From Sphingomonas faeni (GTDB taxonomy: Bacteria > Pseudomonadota > Alphaproteobacteria > Sphingomonadales > Sphingomonadaceae): DNA of 64,000 nucleotides. The position numbers and the translations under genes are program-made. Shown here piece after piece: positions 40,552 through 49,756 of this stretch. How positions within the stretch are numbered: the stretch's first letter is position 1; every line of letters starts with the position of its first letter. The stretch spans positions 107,809 through 171,808 of the forward strand of contig NZ_JALPNF010000008.1 in assembly GCF_023195535.1 (NCBI RefSeq), read 5' to 3'. The notes under the pieces are model-generated. The model was not told the origin of the DNA, made no database searches, and was given only the letters and a program-made list of their open reading frames with translations.

Positions 40552-41675
40552 TCGACGTCCTCCACCTCGACGGCCTCGCCGGTCACGCGCTGCGACAGCG
40601 CCGCCGCCATGAACATCTCGAGATCGCCGTCCAGCACGTCCGACGGGCTGGTCGACACCACGCCGGTGCGCAGGTCCTTCACCATCTGATACGGCTGAAG
40701 CACGTAGGAGCGGATCTGGTGACCCCAGCCAATATCGGTCTTGCCCGCATTTTCCGCGTTGGCGGCAGTCTCGCGGATCGCCAGTTCGCGCTCGTACAGC
40801 CGCGCGCGGAGCTGATTATACGCCTCGGCCTTGTTCTTGTGCTGCGATCGCTGGTTCTGGCACTGCACGACGATGCCGGTCGGGATGTGCGTGATACGCA
40901 CCGCCGAATCGGTCGTGTTGATGTGCTGGCCGCCGGCACCCGACGCACGGTACGTGTCGATGCGCAGGTCGCTCTCGTTGTATTCGACCTCGATATTGTC
41001 GTCGACGACGGGGTACACCCAGACGCTGGCGAACGACGTGTGCCGCCGCGCCGCCGAGTCGTACGGGCTGATCCGCACCAGCCGGTGCACGCCGCTCTCG
41101 GTCTTGGCATAGCCGTACGCGTTTTCGCCCTTCAGCAGCAGCGTAGCGGACTTGATCCCGGCCTGCTCGCCCGAATGCTGGTCGACCAGCTCGACCTTCA
41201 GCCCGTGGCGCTCGCCCCAGCGCGAATACATGCGGCTGAGCATCCCCGCCCAGTCCTGGCTCTCGGTCCCGCCGGCGCCGGCGTTGACCTCGATATAGGT
41301 GTCGTTGGCGTCGGCCTCGCCCGCAAGCAGCGCCTTGATCTTGTCCCGGTCGGCCCGCGCGGCGAGTTCGGCGAGCGCGGCGACGCCGTCCGCCTCCATC
41401 GCGGTATCGCCCTCGGCTTCGGCCATCTCGATCAGCTCCGCTGTGTCGCTGAGCTCGCTCTGGATCGCGCGCGTCGCACTGATCGCCTCGTCGAGACGAC
41501 GACGCTCGCGCATCACCTCCTGCGCGGCCTTGGGATCGGACCAGAGCGCCTGATCCTCGACGCGCGCGTTCAGCTCGTCGAGACGACGCAGCGCGCGGTC
41601 CCAGTCGAGGAAGCGGCGCAGCAGCGCCAGCGCGTCGTTGATGGTGTCTACGTGAGCCTGCGCTTCGGCGCGCAT
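40548..41675 (-). CDS. prfB: Peptide chain release factor 2
   Basis: RF2 of 375 residues; ends translation at UGA and UAA. GGQ is at 248-250 in ASGAGGQHINTTDSAVRITH. The stop-recognition tripeptide position reads SPY (203-205) in RISPYDSAARRHTSF instead of SPF. The frame is continuous, so the autoregulatory programmed frameshift of enterobacterial prfB is absent. It lies downstream of the PBP1a gene on the same strand. Confidence 0.97.
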   Translation of the reverse strand: MRAEAQAHVDTINDALALLRRFLDWDRALRRLDELNARVEDQALWSDPKAAQEVMRERRRLDEAISATRAIQSELSDTAELIEMAEAEGDTAMEADGVAALAELAARADRDKIKALLAGEADANDTYIEVNAGAGGTESQDWAGMLSRMYSRWGERHGLKVELVDQHSGEQAGIKSATLLLKGENAYGYAKTESGVHRLVRISPYDSAARRHTSFASVWVYPVVDDNIEVEYNESDLRIDTYRASGAGGQHINTTDSAVRITHIPTGIVVQCQNQRSQHKNKAEAYNQLRARLYERELAIRETAANAENAGKTDIGWGHQIRSYVLQPYQMVKDLRTGVVSTSPSDVLDGDLEMFMAAALSQRVTGEAVEVEDVD

Positions 41676-41692
41676 GGGTATTCTCCGGTCTT

Positions 41693-41775
41693 CGTCATGC
41701 CAGCGAAAGCTGGCATCTCCTGCGGCGAGGAGTGTCCTCCCTTACCACGAGATCCCAGCGTTTGCTGGGATGACG
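41693..41775. repeat. Family C palindromic element
   Basis: CGTCATGCCAGCGAAAGCTG with GCATCTC; right arm GAGATCCCAGCGTTTGCTGG then GATGACG. More diverged than the other copies. It lies between PBP1a and prfB. Confidence 0.85.
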
Positions 41776-41807
41776 CATTGATGTGCGATGACGTCTATAT
41801 AAGGGCG

Positions 41808-44327
41808 CTAGTAGATTCCGCCTTGTCTTTGCAAGAAATCGCTGTCGCGCGGCGCTTCGGGCTTCTTCACCGCGGTGGTGGTCGCCGCCGCGGCCGGGGC
41901 TGCATCGGAACGTCGTGCAGCACGGCGTGGCTCGCTCTCGGGCTTGAACGCTTCCCAGATCACCGCGGGCTTGGGATCGTCGGTGTTCGGCCACGTGCCA
42001 TAGACCGGGCGGCCGCTCCCGCGATCGATCCGGACCATGCGAATTCCGGCCGGGGCGCGGAACGGCAGCTTGGGCAAATCCTCGTACGCCTTCACCGCGA
42101 ACTGCTTGAAGATCGGCGCGGCCAGCGTCCCGCCCTGTGCGGCACCGCCGAGATTCCGCGGCGTATCGAAACCGATATACAGCCCGCCGACGAACTGCGG
42201 GGTCCCGCCGATGAACCACACGTCGGTCGGGCCATTGTTCGTCCCGGTCTTGCCGAACATCGGCCGATCGAGATCGCGGAGCGTCACCGCGGTACCGCGC
42301 TGGACGACACCCTCGGTGATGTGGACCATCTGGTAGGCGGTCATCGCATCGAGCACCTGGCGCTGGCGCGTCACCGGCCGCGGCATCGGCTTGCCGTCCC
42401 AGTCGGGCGCGTTGCACCGGTCACACGGCCGCCAATTCTCCGGCCAGATCACCTTGCCGTGGCGGTCCTGGACGAAATCGATCAGCGACGGAGGACCGCC
42501 CTTGCCGTTGTTCGCCAGGATCGAATACGCGTTGACCATACGCCCGACGGTCGTCTCGCCGGCGCCGAGCGCGAACGAGAGGTAGGGCGCATAATCGCCG
42601 ACCCCCATCTTCTTGATGGTCGCGACGACCTTCGGCATCCCGGTCTGCGCGGCGGTCCGCACGGTCATCAGGTTGCGCGACTGCTCGATGCCCCAGCGCA
42701 TCGTGTGCGGCCCGGCGCCGCGCGAATTGCCGAAGTTGCGGAAGCATTTCTGCCCCAGCCGCGCGCCCTGATACACGCAGAACGGCCCGTCGACGATGAT
42801 CGACGCGGGCGTCATGCCGTTATCCAGCGCGGCGGAATAGACGATCGGCTTGATGGTCGAGCCCGGCTGGCGCATCGCCTGCGTCGCGCGGTTGAACGCC
42901 TGCAACCGGTCGTCGAACCCGCCCTGCATCGCCAGCACGCGGCCTGAAGCCGGCTCTTCGACGACGAACGCACCCGAGACCTTGGGGATCGCCCGCAGCG
43001 CGAACTGGCCGCCTTCCGGCGCTACCGCGATGATGTCGCCGACCTTGATCGCGCCGAACGCGTTGCCGCCCTTGCCGCGCACCGCCATCTGCGCCGCATA
43101 GCGCGGCAGCGTGCCGGTCTTGCCGGTGCGGAAGCCGAGGCTCCAGGCGTTGCCGTCCTTGCCCGTCACGATCGCCGCGACCCAATTCCGGTAATCGAGC
43201 GCGATATTGCTGTTGAGCAACGGCTGCAGCCAGTTGTCGTCCTCGATCTCGACATGGCGGATCGGGCCGTTCCAGCCGCGCCCGCTGTCGAACCGCACCA
43301 GCCCGTCGCGCAACGCCTGCTGGGCCAGGTCCTGCAGCCGCGCGTCGAACGACGTTCGCACCCACAGCCCGCCCGAATAGACGCTGTACGGCCCATCCTT
43401 CGCGCTTTCGCCGAACTTCGCCATCAACTGGCGGCGGACCTCCTCGACGAAATAGCCGCCGACGCTCTGGAACTTCGGCGTACGCCGCAACACCGCGCCG
43501 AGCGGCTCCGCATTCGCCTGATCCCGCTGCGCACGCGTGATGAAGCCGTTGTCGAGCATCCGGTTGAGCACATAGTTGCGCCGGATCATCGCGCGCTCGG
43601 TATTGCGCACCGGATCGTAGTTCGACGGACCCTTGGGCAGGATCGCGAGATACGCCATCTGCGCGAGATCGAGCTGGTCGAGTTCCTTGTCGAAATACGC
43701 ATGGCTCGCCGCCTCCACGCCGAACGCGTTACGCCCGAGCGCGATCTGGTTGAGGTACAGCTCCAGGATCTGCGGCTTGGTCAGCGTGTCCTCGATCTTG
43801 TACGCGAGCACCGCCTCGCGCAGCTTCCGCGACGGCGAATAGGCGTTGCCGATCAACAGGTTCTTCGCGACCTGCTGCGTGATCGTCGAGCCGCCCTTGG
43901 CGCGCTTGCCGGTGCCGAGCTTGGTCACATAGTCATACACCGCGCCGGCGAGGCCGGGATAATCGACGCCGTGATGCTCGAAGAACGACTTGTCCTCGGC
44001 GGCGAGGAACGCCTTCACCAGCAGCGGCGGATACTCGGCATAGCTCAGTTCGACGCGACGTTCGCGCGCGTAGCTGTGGATCGGCGCGCCATCGATCCCG
44101 CGCACGTTGGTCGGCAGCGGCGGCTCGTACGTGCGCAGCGTATCCACGGATGGCAGGTCGCGCATGACCGCGAACCAGAACGCGAAGATCGCGACGACGC
44201 CGAGCACGCCAAGCGCCAGCGCCGCCTTGGTCCAACGGCTCGACCAGGCGCGCGCGAACCCGCCGCGTAGCCGGTCGCTGGTGCGGCCTATCGCCGTCGT
44301 CGAGTTGGGGGAGGGATCGGACGCCAT
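41808..44327 (-). CDS. mrcA: Penicillin-binding protein 1A
   Basis: Bifunctional peptidoglycan synthase of 839 residues. Short cytoplasmic tail, membrane anchor about 35-55, transglycosylase domain with the catalytic Glu111 in AAEDKSFFEHHG and KGGSTITQQVAKNL, an OB-like domain, and a transpeptidase domain with STIK in RQPGSTIKPIVYSAA, SRN in IEQSRNLMTV, and KTG in MFGKTGTNNGPTD. The ATG at 44327 is chosen since the conserved tail begins there; upstream frame is repeat-derived. Confidence 0.96.
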   Translation of the reverse strand: MASDPSPNSTTAIGRTSDRLRGGFARAWSSRWTKAALALGVLGVVAIFAFWFAVMRDLPSVDTLRTYEPPLPTNVRGIDGAPIHSYARERRVELSYAEYPPLLVKAFLAAEDKSFFEHHGVDYPGLAGAVYDYVTKLGTGKRAKGGSTITQQVAKNLLIGNAYSPSRKLREAVLAYKIEDTLTKPQILELYLNQIALGRNAFGVEAASHAYFDKELDQLDLAQMAYLAILPKGPSNYDPVRNTERAMIRRNYVLNRMLDNGFITRAQRDQANAEPLGAVLRRTPKFQSVGGYFVEEVRRQLMAKFGESAKDGPYSVYSGGLWVRTSFDARLQDLAQQALRDGLVRFDSGRGWNGPIRHVEIEDDNWLQPLLNSNIALDYRNWVAAIVTGKDGNAWSLGFRTGKTGTLPRYAAQMAVRGKGGNAFGAIKVGDIIAVAPEGGQFALRAIPKVSGAFVVEEPASGRVLAMQGGFDDRLQAFNRATQAMRQPGSTIKPIVYSAALDNGMTPASIIVDGPFCVYQGARLGQKCFRNFGNSRGAGPHTMRWGIEQSRNLMTVRTAAQTGMPKVVATIKKMGVGDYAPYLSFALGAGETTVGRMVNAYSILANNGKGGPPSLIDFVQDRHGKVIWPENWRPCDRCNAPDWDGKPMPRPVTRQRQVLDAMTAYQMVHITEGVVQRGTAVTLRDLDRPMFGKTGTNNGPTDVWFIGGTPQFVGGLYIGFDTPRNLGGAAQGGTLAAPIFKQFAVKAYEDLPKLPFRAPAGIRMVRIDRGSGRPVYGTWPNTDDPKPAVIWEAFKPESEPRRAARRSDAAPAAAATTTAVKKPEAPRDSDFLQRQGGIY

Positions 44328-44483
44328 GATTACTGCCGCAGCGTCTAGCAGGTTAGCGCGCGCTTGCCAGCCTCCGGTGCGATGGGGGGCGGGGTAGAGG
44401 CGCTCCGGCCTTCCCGTCGGCTCCGTTCGACGGTCCGTCCGCAGAATACCGCGTCCCTTGGACCACGCTTCCGCCCCTACCCA

Positions 44484-44579
44484 GTCACCCCGGGCTTGTT
44501 CCGGGGCCCACCGATCCGCAAATTCCACGGCTGGCGAGTCCGCGCAACGGTGGATGCCGGAACGAGCCCGGCATGACGG
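44484..44579. repeat. Family D palindromic element
   Basis: GTCACCCCGGGCTTGTTCCG with GGGCCCACCGATCCGC; right arm GCGCAACGGTGGATGCCGGA with ACGAGCCCGGCATGACGG. Confidence 0.9.
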
Positions 44580-44635
44580 ATGGGTAAGGGGGGCTCTACT
44601 GTTAAATAAAACGATGTAAGGTCGCCCAACCCAAC

Positions 44636-44761
44636 GATCCTCCCCCGGCAGGGGGAGGTGGCACCGAAGGTGACGGAGGGGGAGGACACGGAGCCGAGGT
44701 TGCGCTTACCTCCCCCTCCGTCTGGCAAGCGCCAGCCACCTCCCCCTGGCGGGGGAGGATC
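44636..44761. repeat. Family E palindromic element
   Basis: GATCCTCCCCCGGCAGGGGG with AGGTGGC; right arm GCCACCTCCCCCTGGCGGGG then GAGGATC, inner arms TGACGGAGGGGGAGG / CCTCCCCCTCCGTC. With the family D copy it fills the 521-base divergent gap between PBP1a and hrpB, apart from an AT-richer stretch near 44600-44620. Confidence 0.9.
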
Positions 44762-44848
44762 GCAAAGTTCAGGCGCTCACCCCCGAATGACATGCCCGCG
44801 TAACCGCAAAGCCTGTCGCCAACCCCGCCACTGTGGCAGCAGGCCCCG

Positions 44849-47289
44849 ATGACCCCGCCGCCGCTCCCGATCCTCACCGTACTCCCCGACCTCCTCGCAA
44901 CCCTACGCGACCGAACCTCGGCCGTCCTTGTAGCCCCTCCAGGCGCCGGCAAAACCACGGCCGTCGCGCCGGCCCTCCTCACCGAACCCTGGTGCACCGG
45001 CGAGATCCTCCTCCTCTCCCCTCGCCGCCTCGCCGCCCGCGCCGCCGCAGAACGCATGGCCTCGACCGCCGGCGAGCCCGTCGGCCAGACCTTCGGCTAC
45101 GCGACCCGCATGGACAGCAAGCGCTCTGCCGCAACGCGCGTCACGGTGATCACGGAAGGTATCTTCGTCGCCCGCATCCAGGCCGATCCCGAACTCGCCG
45201 GCGTCTCCGCCGTCCTGTTCGACGAAGTCCACGAACGCAGCCTCGACGGCGATTTCGGCCTCGCGCTGGCGCTCGACGTGCAAGCCGGCTTCCGCCCCGA
45301 CCTCCGCATCGTCGCGATGTCAGCAACGCTAGATGGCGCGCGGTTCGCGGCCTTGATGGACGGCGCGCCCGTCATCGAGAGCGAAGGCCGCAGCTACCCC
45401 CTGACCCTCCGCCACATCGGCCGCCAAGCCGAACTCCGCATCGAGGACTCGGTCGCTGCCGCCATCCGCCGCGCGCTCGGCGAAGCGGAGGGCGGCGTGC
45501 TCGCCTTCCTCCCCGGCGTCGCGGAGATCGAACGCACCGCCGACCGCCTCGCCAATTTGCCCGACGACATCGTCCTCCACGAACTCCACGGCAGCCTCGA
45601 TCCCGCAGCGCAGCGCGCCGCGATCCTTCCCGAACCCGACGGCCGGCGGAAGGTCGTGCTCGCCACCAGCATCGCCGAGACCAGCCTGACGCTCGACGGC
45701 ATCCGCATCGTCGTCGACTCTGGCCTCGCAAGACGCCCCCGCTACGACCGCGCCGCCGGCATGACGCGGCTGGTCACCGAACGCGCAAGCCAGGCCGCCG
45801 TCACCCAACGCGCCGGCCGCGCCGCGCGGCTAGGGCCGGGCATCGCGTATCGACTGTGGGAAGAAGCGGCGACTGCCGGACTCCCGCGCTACGATCCGCC
45901 CGAAATTCTCGAAGCGGACCTGTCTGCCTTGGTCCTCGCCTGCGCACTATGGGGCGTCGGCGATCCGCGCGACCTCCGATGGATCGACCCGCCCCCCGCC
46001 GCGGCTATCGACGAGGCGATGGTGCGGCTGACGACGCTGGAGGCGGTCGAGGATGGCCGCCCAACCCCGCACGGCCGCGCGATAGCCAAGCTGCCGATGC
46101 CGCCGAGATTGGCGCACATGCTGCTGCGGGCAGGGGAGCGGGGGTTGGCAAATGTAGCGGCGCAAATCGCGGTGCTGCTAGGCGAACGCGGCATCGGCGG
46201 ACAGGACGTCGATCTGGAAGCCCGCCTCCGTCGCTGGAAAACCGAACGTGGTTCAAAGGCGCAGGCAGCAAGAGCGATGGCGGACAGGTGGGCGAAACTT
46301 GCTCCCCTCCCGTTTGCGGGAGGGGAGCAGAAGTATGCGTCGCGCTCGGTTTCCCCGATCGCGTCGCGCGACGGCGAGACCCATCCGGCGAAACCTGGGC
46401 CTCGGTCGGCGGCCGCGGGTTCAAGCTCGACCCGACCTCGCCGCTCGCCCGCTCCGAATGGCTCGCCGTCGCCGACACGCAGGGCTCGGCCGCCGGCGCA
46501 CGCATCCTCTCCGCGGTAGCGATCGACCAGGCCACCGTCGAAACCCTCTTCGCCGACCGCATTGAATCCCGCCGCACCGTGACGTTCGACCCCACAACCG
46601 GCGGCATCCAAGCCCTCCGCGAACGCCGCCTCGGCGCGATCCGGCTCTCCAGCGGCCCCGACAGCTGCGCCGACCCCGACGCGATCCTCGCCGCGCTCAT
46701 CGACGGCGTCCGCGAGCACGGCCTCACGCTGCTACCGTGGAGCGACGGCGCGCAAGCCCTGCGCGACCGCGCCGCCTATGCCGGCGTCCCGCTTGACGAC
46801 GCGACCCTGCTCGACCGCACCGACGAATGGCTCGCACCGCTCCTGACCGGAAAGCGTCGACTCGACACGATCGTCCCCGGCGCGCTCGCCGAAGCCTTGC
46901 GCAACCTGCTCGGCTGGGACGCGATGCAGACCATCAACCGGCTCGCCCCGCCCGATTTCACCAGCCCCGCCGGCAGCACGCACGCGATCGATTACGCGGC
47001 GGAAGGCGGCCCCCGCGTCGAACTTCGTGTGCAAGCCCTGTTCGGGCTCGCGGTGCATCCGACGATCGGCGAGGCCCGCGTCCCGCTAGTGTTGAGCCTC
47101 ACATCCCCCGCCGGCCGCCCGATCCAGACGACGCGCGACCTCCCCGGTTTCTGGGCGGGCAGCTGGACCGCGGTGGCCAAGGAAATGCGCGGCCGCTACC
47201 CCAAGCATCCCTGGCCCGACGACCCCGCCGCGGCGTCCGCGACGCTCCGCACGAAAAAGGCGGATGCAAGGGCCGCTGGTTCGCGATAA
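44849..47289 (+). pseudogene. hrpB: ATP-dependent helicase HrpB, reading frame broken by a hairpin
   Basis: DEAH-type helicase. From ATG 44849 one frame codes the ATPase core: APPGAGKTT (29-37), FDEVHERSLDGDFG, MSATLDG, HGSLDPAAQRAA, TSIAETSLTLDGI and AAVTQRAGRAARLGPG, up to about residue 483 (RWAKLAPLPF). The conserved C-terminal part, from about FPDRVARRRDPSGETWASVG to the TAA at 47289, is in another frame. The change falls at a perfect 13-bp stem hairpin (46300-46329). Read as is, the product stops at 46519 with 556 residues, having the helicase core but an altered tail. Joined, it would have the usual ~810 residues. Sequencing error is the main alternative. Confidence 0.85.
46300..46329. 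repeat. Short palindrome at the hrpB frame break
   Basis: TGCTCCCCTCCCG at 46300-46312 is complementary to CGGGAGGGGAGCA at 46317-46329, with loop TTTG. The arm resembles family E (CTCCCCTCCCGC, as at 61021). The bases around it do not match what either HrpB half needs. Confidence 0.75.
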
Positions 47290-47299
47290 GGGAGCATCC

Positions 47300-47581
47300 A
47301 TGCCTACCGCCCGTATCTTCCAGCGCCCCAAGAACGCCATGCAGTCCGGCAAGCACCGGACCGACGCCTGGCAGCTCGAATTCGAACCCTCGGAGCCCAA
47401 GCGCCCCGACCCGCTTACCGGCTGGGCCGGCAGCGGCGACACCCGCGATCAGGTGCGCCTGCTGTTTCCGACGGCGGAAGCGGCGATCGCGCACTGCGAG
47501 CGCGAGGGGTTTGGGTATACCGTCGTGCCGGCACCCGCGAAGACGCTGAAGCTGCAGAGCTACGCTGATAATTTCAAGTAA
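47300..47581 (+). CDS. Complex I accessory subunit, NDUFS4/ETC family
   Basis: Protein of 93 residues beginning PTARIFQRPKNAMQSG with WQLEFEPSEPKRPDPLTGWA and YTVVPAPAKTLKLQSYADNF, the pattern of the NDUFS4 (18 kDa, ETC_C1) subunit that alphaproteobacteria share with mitochondria. It stabilises the N-module of NADH:quinone oxidoreductase. Start ATG 47300 follows AAGGGAGCATCC. It lies alone, 10 bases after hrpB. Confidence 0.93.
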   Translation: MPTARIFQRPKNAMQSGKHRTDAWQLEFEPSEPKRPDPLTGWAGSGDTRDQVRLLFPTAEAAIAHCEREGFGYTVVPAPAKTLKLQSYADNFK

Positions 47582-47615
47582 GCTCGGGGAGCGGCGCTAG
47601 GCCCCCCGTACTTCT

Positions 47616-47672
47616 TTGTTCTCCCGCGAAGGCGGGAGCCCAGTCTGGGTCCCCGTCTTCGCGGGGAAACAA
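47616..47672. repeat. Family B palindromic element
   Basis: TTGTTCTCCCGCGAAGGCGG, centre CCCAGTCTGGG, then TCCCCGTCTTCGCGGGGAAA and CAA. It lies between convergent genes. Confidence 0.9.
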
Positions 47673-47706
47673 TTTACGGACGGTTTAGCGAGCGGGTCGC
47701 TCGCCG

Positions 47707-48210
47707 CTAGAGAATCGATCCCGCCAGGATCAGCAGCATCTTGGTGTCGATCGCCAAGCCCGCAGCCCGCTTCTCCGCAACGAACCCCGGCACGTCCGCA
47801 AGCGGCACCCGGTGAACAGTGATGTTCTCGTCGCCATCGCCGCCGCCCTCGCCAACCTTCGTCAGCCCGGTCGCGCGGACCAGCGTGAAGCATTCCGACG
47901 TCATTCCCGGTGACGAGTAGAAAACCCCTAAATCCTCGATCGCGTCCGCGCGGTAGCCGGTCTCCTCCTCCAGCTCGCGCCCGGCCGCGACCGCGACGCT
48001 CTCGCCCGCGGTTTCGTCACCGACCAGTCCCGCCGGCAGTTCGAGACAAGCTCGTCCCAGCGGCACGCGGAACTGTTCGACCAGGATCACGTCGCCTTGG
48101 TCGATCGCGACGATCACCGCCGCAGCGATCTGGCTTTGGCGCGCGGCGAACTCCCACGTGCCCTCGGTCTGTACGGTCAGGAATTTCCCGGCCCAAACGG
48201 TCTTGCTCAT
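47707..48210 (-). CDS. NUDIX hydrolase, ADP-ribose pyrophosphatase-like
   Basis: Protein of 167 residues with a NUDIX box GDETAGESVAVAAGRELEEE followed by TGY, preceded by VEQFRVPLGRACLELPAGLV, the arrangement of ADP-ribose pyrophosphatases, and YSSPGMTSE as in that group (proline 16-18 residues after the box). Its start overlaps the end of the COG3762-type gene (ATGA), so it is cotranscribed with the TPM/LemA genes. Confidence 0.9.
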   Translation of the reverse strand: MSKTVWAGKFLTVQTEGTWEFAARQSQIAAAVIVAIDQGDVILVEQFRVPLGRACLELPAGLVGDETAGESVAVAAGRELEEETGYRADAIEDLGVFYSSPGMTSECFTLVRATGLTKVGEGGGDGDENITVHRVPLADVPGFVAEKRAAGLAIDTKMLLILAGSIL

Positions 48211-48872
48211 AGTTCGATCAGCCTGTCGGGAAGTTCGTTGACCGGCGCACCGGTTCTCGGGAAATGTTCGGCGAGCACCCTGCCGATCTGCGCGACCGCA
48301 TCGGCCATGCCGTCGGCGGGGCGATCGTCGCGAACGCCGGTCAGCACCGCCGCCATCGCCGCACCCCAGGTTTCGTTCGGCACGCGCGAGTGGATGGCGT
48401 CGTCGGCAATGATCTCCGCGCGGTGTTCGGCCAGCGACAGGTACAACAGCACGCCGGTCGCGCCCTTGGTGCGCTTCTCGGCCCCCGCGCGAAACAGGAG
48501 TAAAGCCCGCCGCCGCACGCGTCGCGCCTTGGTCGCCCCCGGCGTGAGCGCCACCCTCACCGACGTCGCCGCCAACACCAGCCGCACCGCCAAAAACACC
48601 AGAGTCACCAGCACCAGCGCGATCGCATACAGCGCACCCTGCGGCGCCGACTGCCAGGGATCGACCAGCGCGTAGATATGGTCCGCCGCGACCGGGTGGA
48701 ACGCGAGCAGCGCCAGCGTCAGCAGCATCGCCAGCACCGCCCAGTGCAGCGACACGTCGTGATACGCATCCGACTGCCGCGCGACGATCGTGACGATCTC
48801 GCCGGTCGTCGCGGTCTCCGCCTGCGTCACGGCCGCGGTGACACGGTCGTGATCGGTTTCGCTCAGCCGCAT
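48207..48872 (-). CDS. Membrane protein with TPM domain (COG3762-like)
   Basis: Protein of 221 residues starting MRLSETDHDRVTAAVTQAET and continuing TGEIVTIVARQSDAYHDVSL, then two membrane segments (AVLAMLLTLALLAF and ALYAIALVLVTLVFLAV) and a C-terminal TPM-like stretch (TGVLLYLSLAEHRAEIIADD). It matches the small TPM membrane proteins found beside YgcG and LemA. Function unknown. ATG 48872 chosen; upstream codons are the shadow of the Gly-rich tail of the neighbouring gene. Confidence 0.8.
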   Translation of the reverse strand: MRLSETDHDRVTAAVTQAETATTGEIVTIVARQSDAYHDVSLHWAVLAMLLTLALLAFHPVAADHIYALVDPWQSAPQGALYAIALVLVTLVFLAVRLVLAATSVRVALTPGATKARRVRRRALLLFRAGAEKRTKGATGVLLYLSLAEHRAEIIADDAIHSRVPNETWGAAMAAVLTGVRDDRPADGMADAVAQIGRVLAEHFPRTGAPVNELPDRLIEL

Positions 48873-48873
48873 G

Positions 48874-49746
48874 TCACCAACTCCCCGATGCGCCGCCGCC
48901 GCCGCCGGATCCACCGCCGCCGCCACCGAAACCGCCGCCGCCCCAGCCACCGCCGCCGCTATCGCCGCCGCCGCCGCCGAAGCCACCGCCGCCGCCGCCA
49001 CCGCCACCACGGGTCATCGCGTCGGCGATGCTCCACAGCACGATCGGCAAGGCACCGCTGCCACCGCCGCGGCTCCCGCCATCGACATACTGCTTGCCGC
49101 CCGCACGCCGTGAAATCATCGGAATGACGATCGCCGCCAGCACGATGCCGAAGAAGATCAGCCCGATCGGCACGCCGCCGCCGCCCGAATTCGAACGACG
49201 ATGCGTTTTGTCATACTCCGCCGCCGCTGCGGTCACCTTCGCGCGCGCCTCCGCATCGGGCAGTGCGAGCTGGTCCGCCACCGCGTTCGTCCCCGCGACG
49301 ATCCCGCCGGGGATGTCCCCTGCCTTGAAGCGCGGCAGGATCTGCTGGTTGATAATGACGCTGGAGAACACGTCGGTCAGCACCGGTTCGAGCCCGTAGC
49401 CGACCTCGATCCGCACCTTCCGGTCGTTCGGCGCGACCAGCAGGATCGCGCCGTTATTGGCGTCCTTCAGCCCGACGCCCCAGCTTCGGATCAGCGCATT
49501 GCCGTAATCCTCGATCGGATAGCCTTCGAGATCGGGGACGGTCGCGACGACCAGCTGGTTGCCGCTCGCCTTTTGCAGGTCGTCGAGCCGCTTAGTCAGC
49601 GCCGCTTCCTGCTCGGGCGGGATCACGTTCGCCGCATCGACGACGAAGCCGGTGAACTTGGGAAGCGTCTGCGCGCTCGCGGCGGCACTGACGGTGGCGC
49701 TTCCCAGCAGCACCGCGAACGCCAGCGTCAGGAGGTGGCGGAGCAT
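48874..49746 (-). CDS. TPM-domain (YgcG-type) membrane protein with Gly-rich tail
   Basis: Protein of 290 residues: signal peptide (HLLTLAFAVLLGSATVSAAA), TPM domain with FVVDAANVIPPEQEAALTKR and NGAILLVAPNDRKVRIEVGY, a membrane segment (IGLIFFGIVLAAIVIPMI), and a C-terminal tail of Gly and Ser (about 60 residues, almost only glycine) ending GASGSW. TPM proteins (TLP18.3/Psb32/MOLO-1) are linked to photosystem repair and receptor regulation elsewhere; bacterial roles are unclear. It is between LemA and the COG3762-like gene. Confidence 0.88.
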   Translation of the reverse strand: MLRHLLTLAFAVLLGSATVSAAASAQTLPKFTGFVVDAANVIPPEQEAALTKRLDDLQKASGNQLVVATVPDLEGYPIEDYGNALIRSWGVGLKDANNGAILLVAPNDRKVRIEVGYGLEPVLTDVFSSVIINQQILPRFKAGDIPGGIVAGTNAVADQLALPDAEARAKVTAAAAEYDKTHRRSNSGGGGVPIGLIFFGIVLAAIVIPMISRRAGGKQYVDGGSRGGGSGALPIVLWSIADAMTRGGGGGGGGGFGGGGGDSGGGGWGGGGFGGGGGGSGGGGGASGSW

Positions 49747-49756
49747 AGCGCCCCGA

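Noticed and set aside
41508..41675. Programmed frameshift site at the start of prfB
   Set aside because: The frame is continuous from the ATG and no in-frame UGA with a slippery CUU is present.
46340..47289. C-terminal part of hrpB as a separate gene
   Set aside because: It has no convincing start or ribosome binding site and matches only the end of HrpB.
47264..47300. Earlier start for the NDUFS4-type gene
   Set aside because: The upstream codons overlap hrpB and lack similarity; ATG 47300 has a good ribosome binding site.
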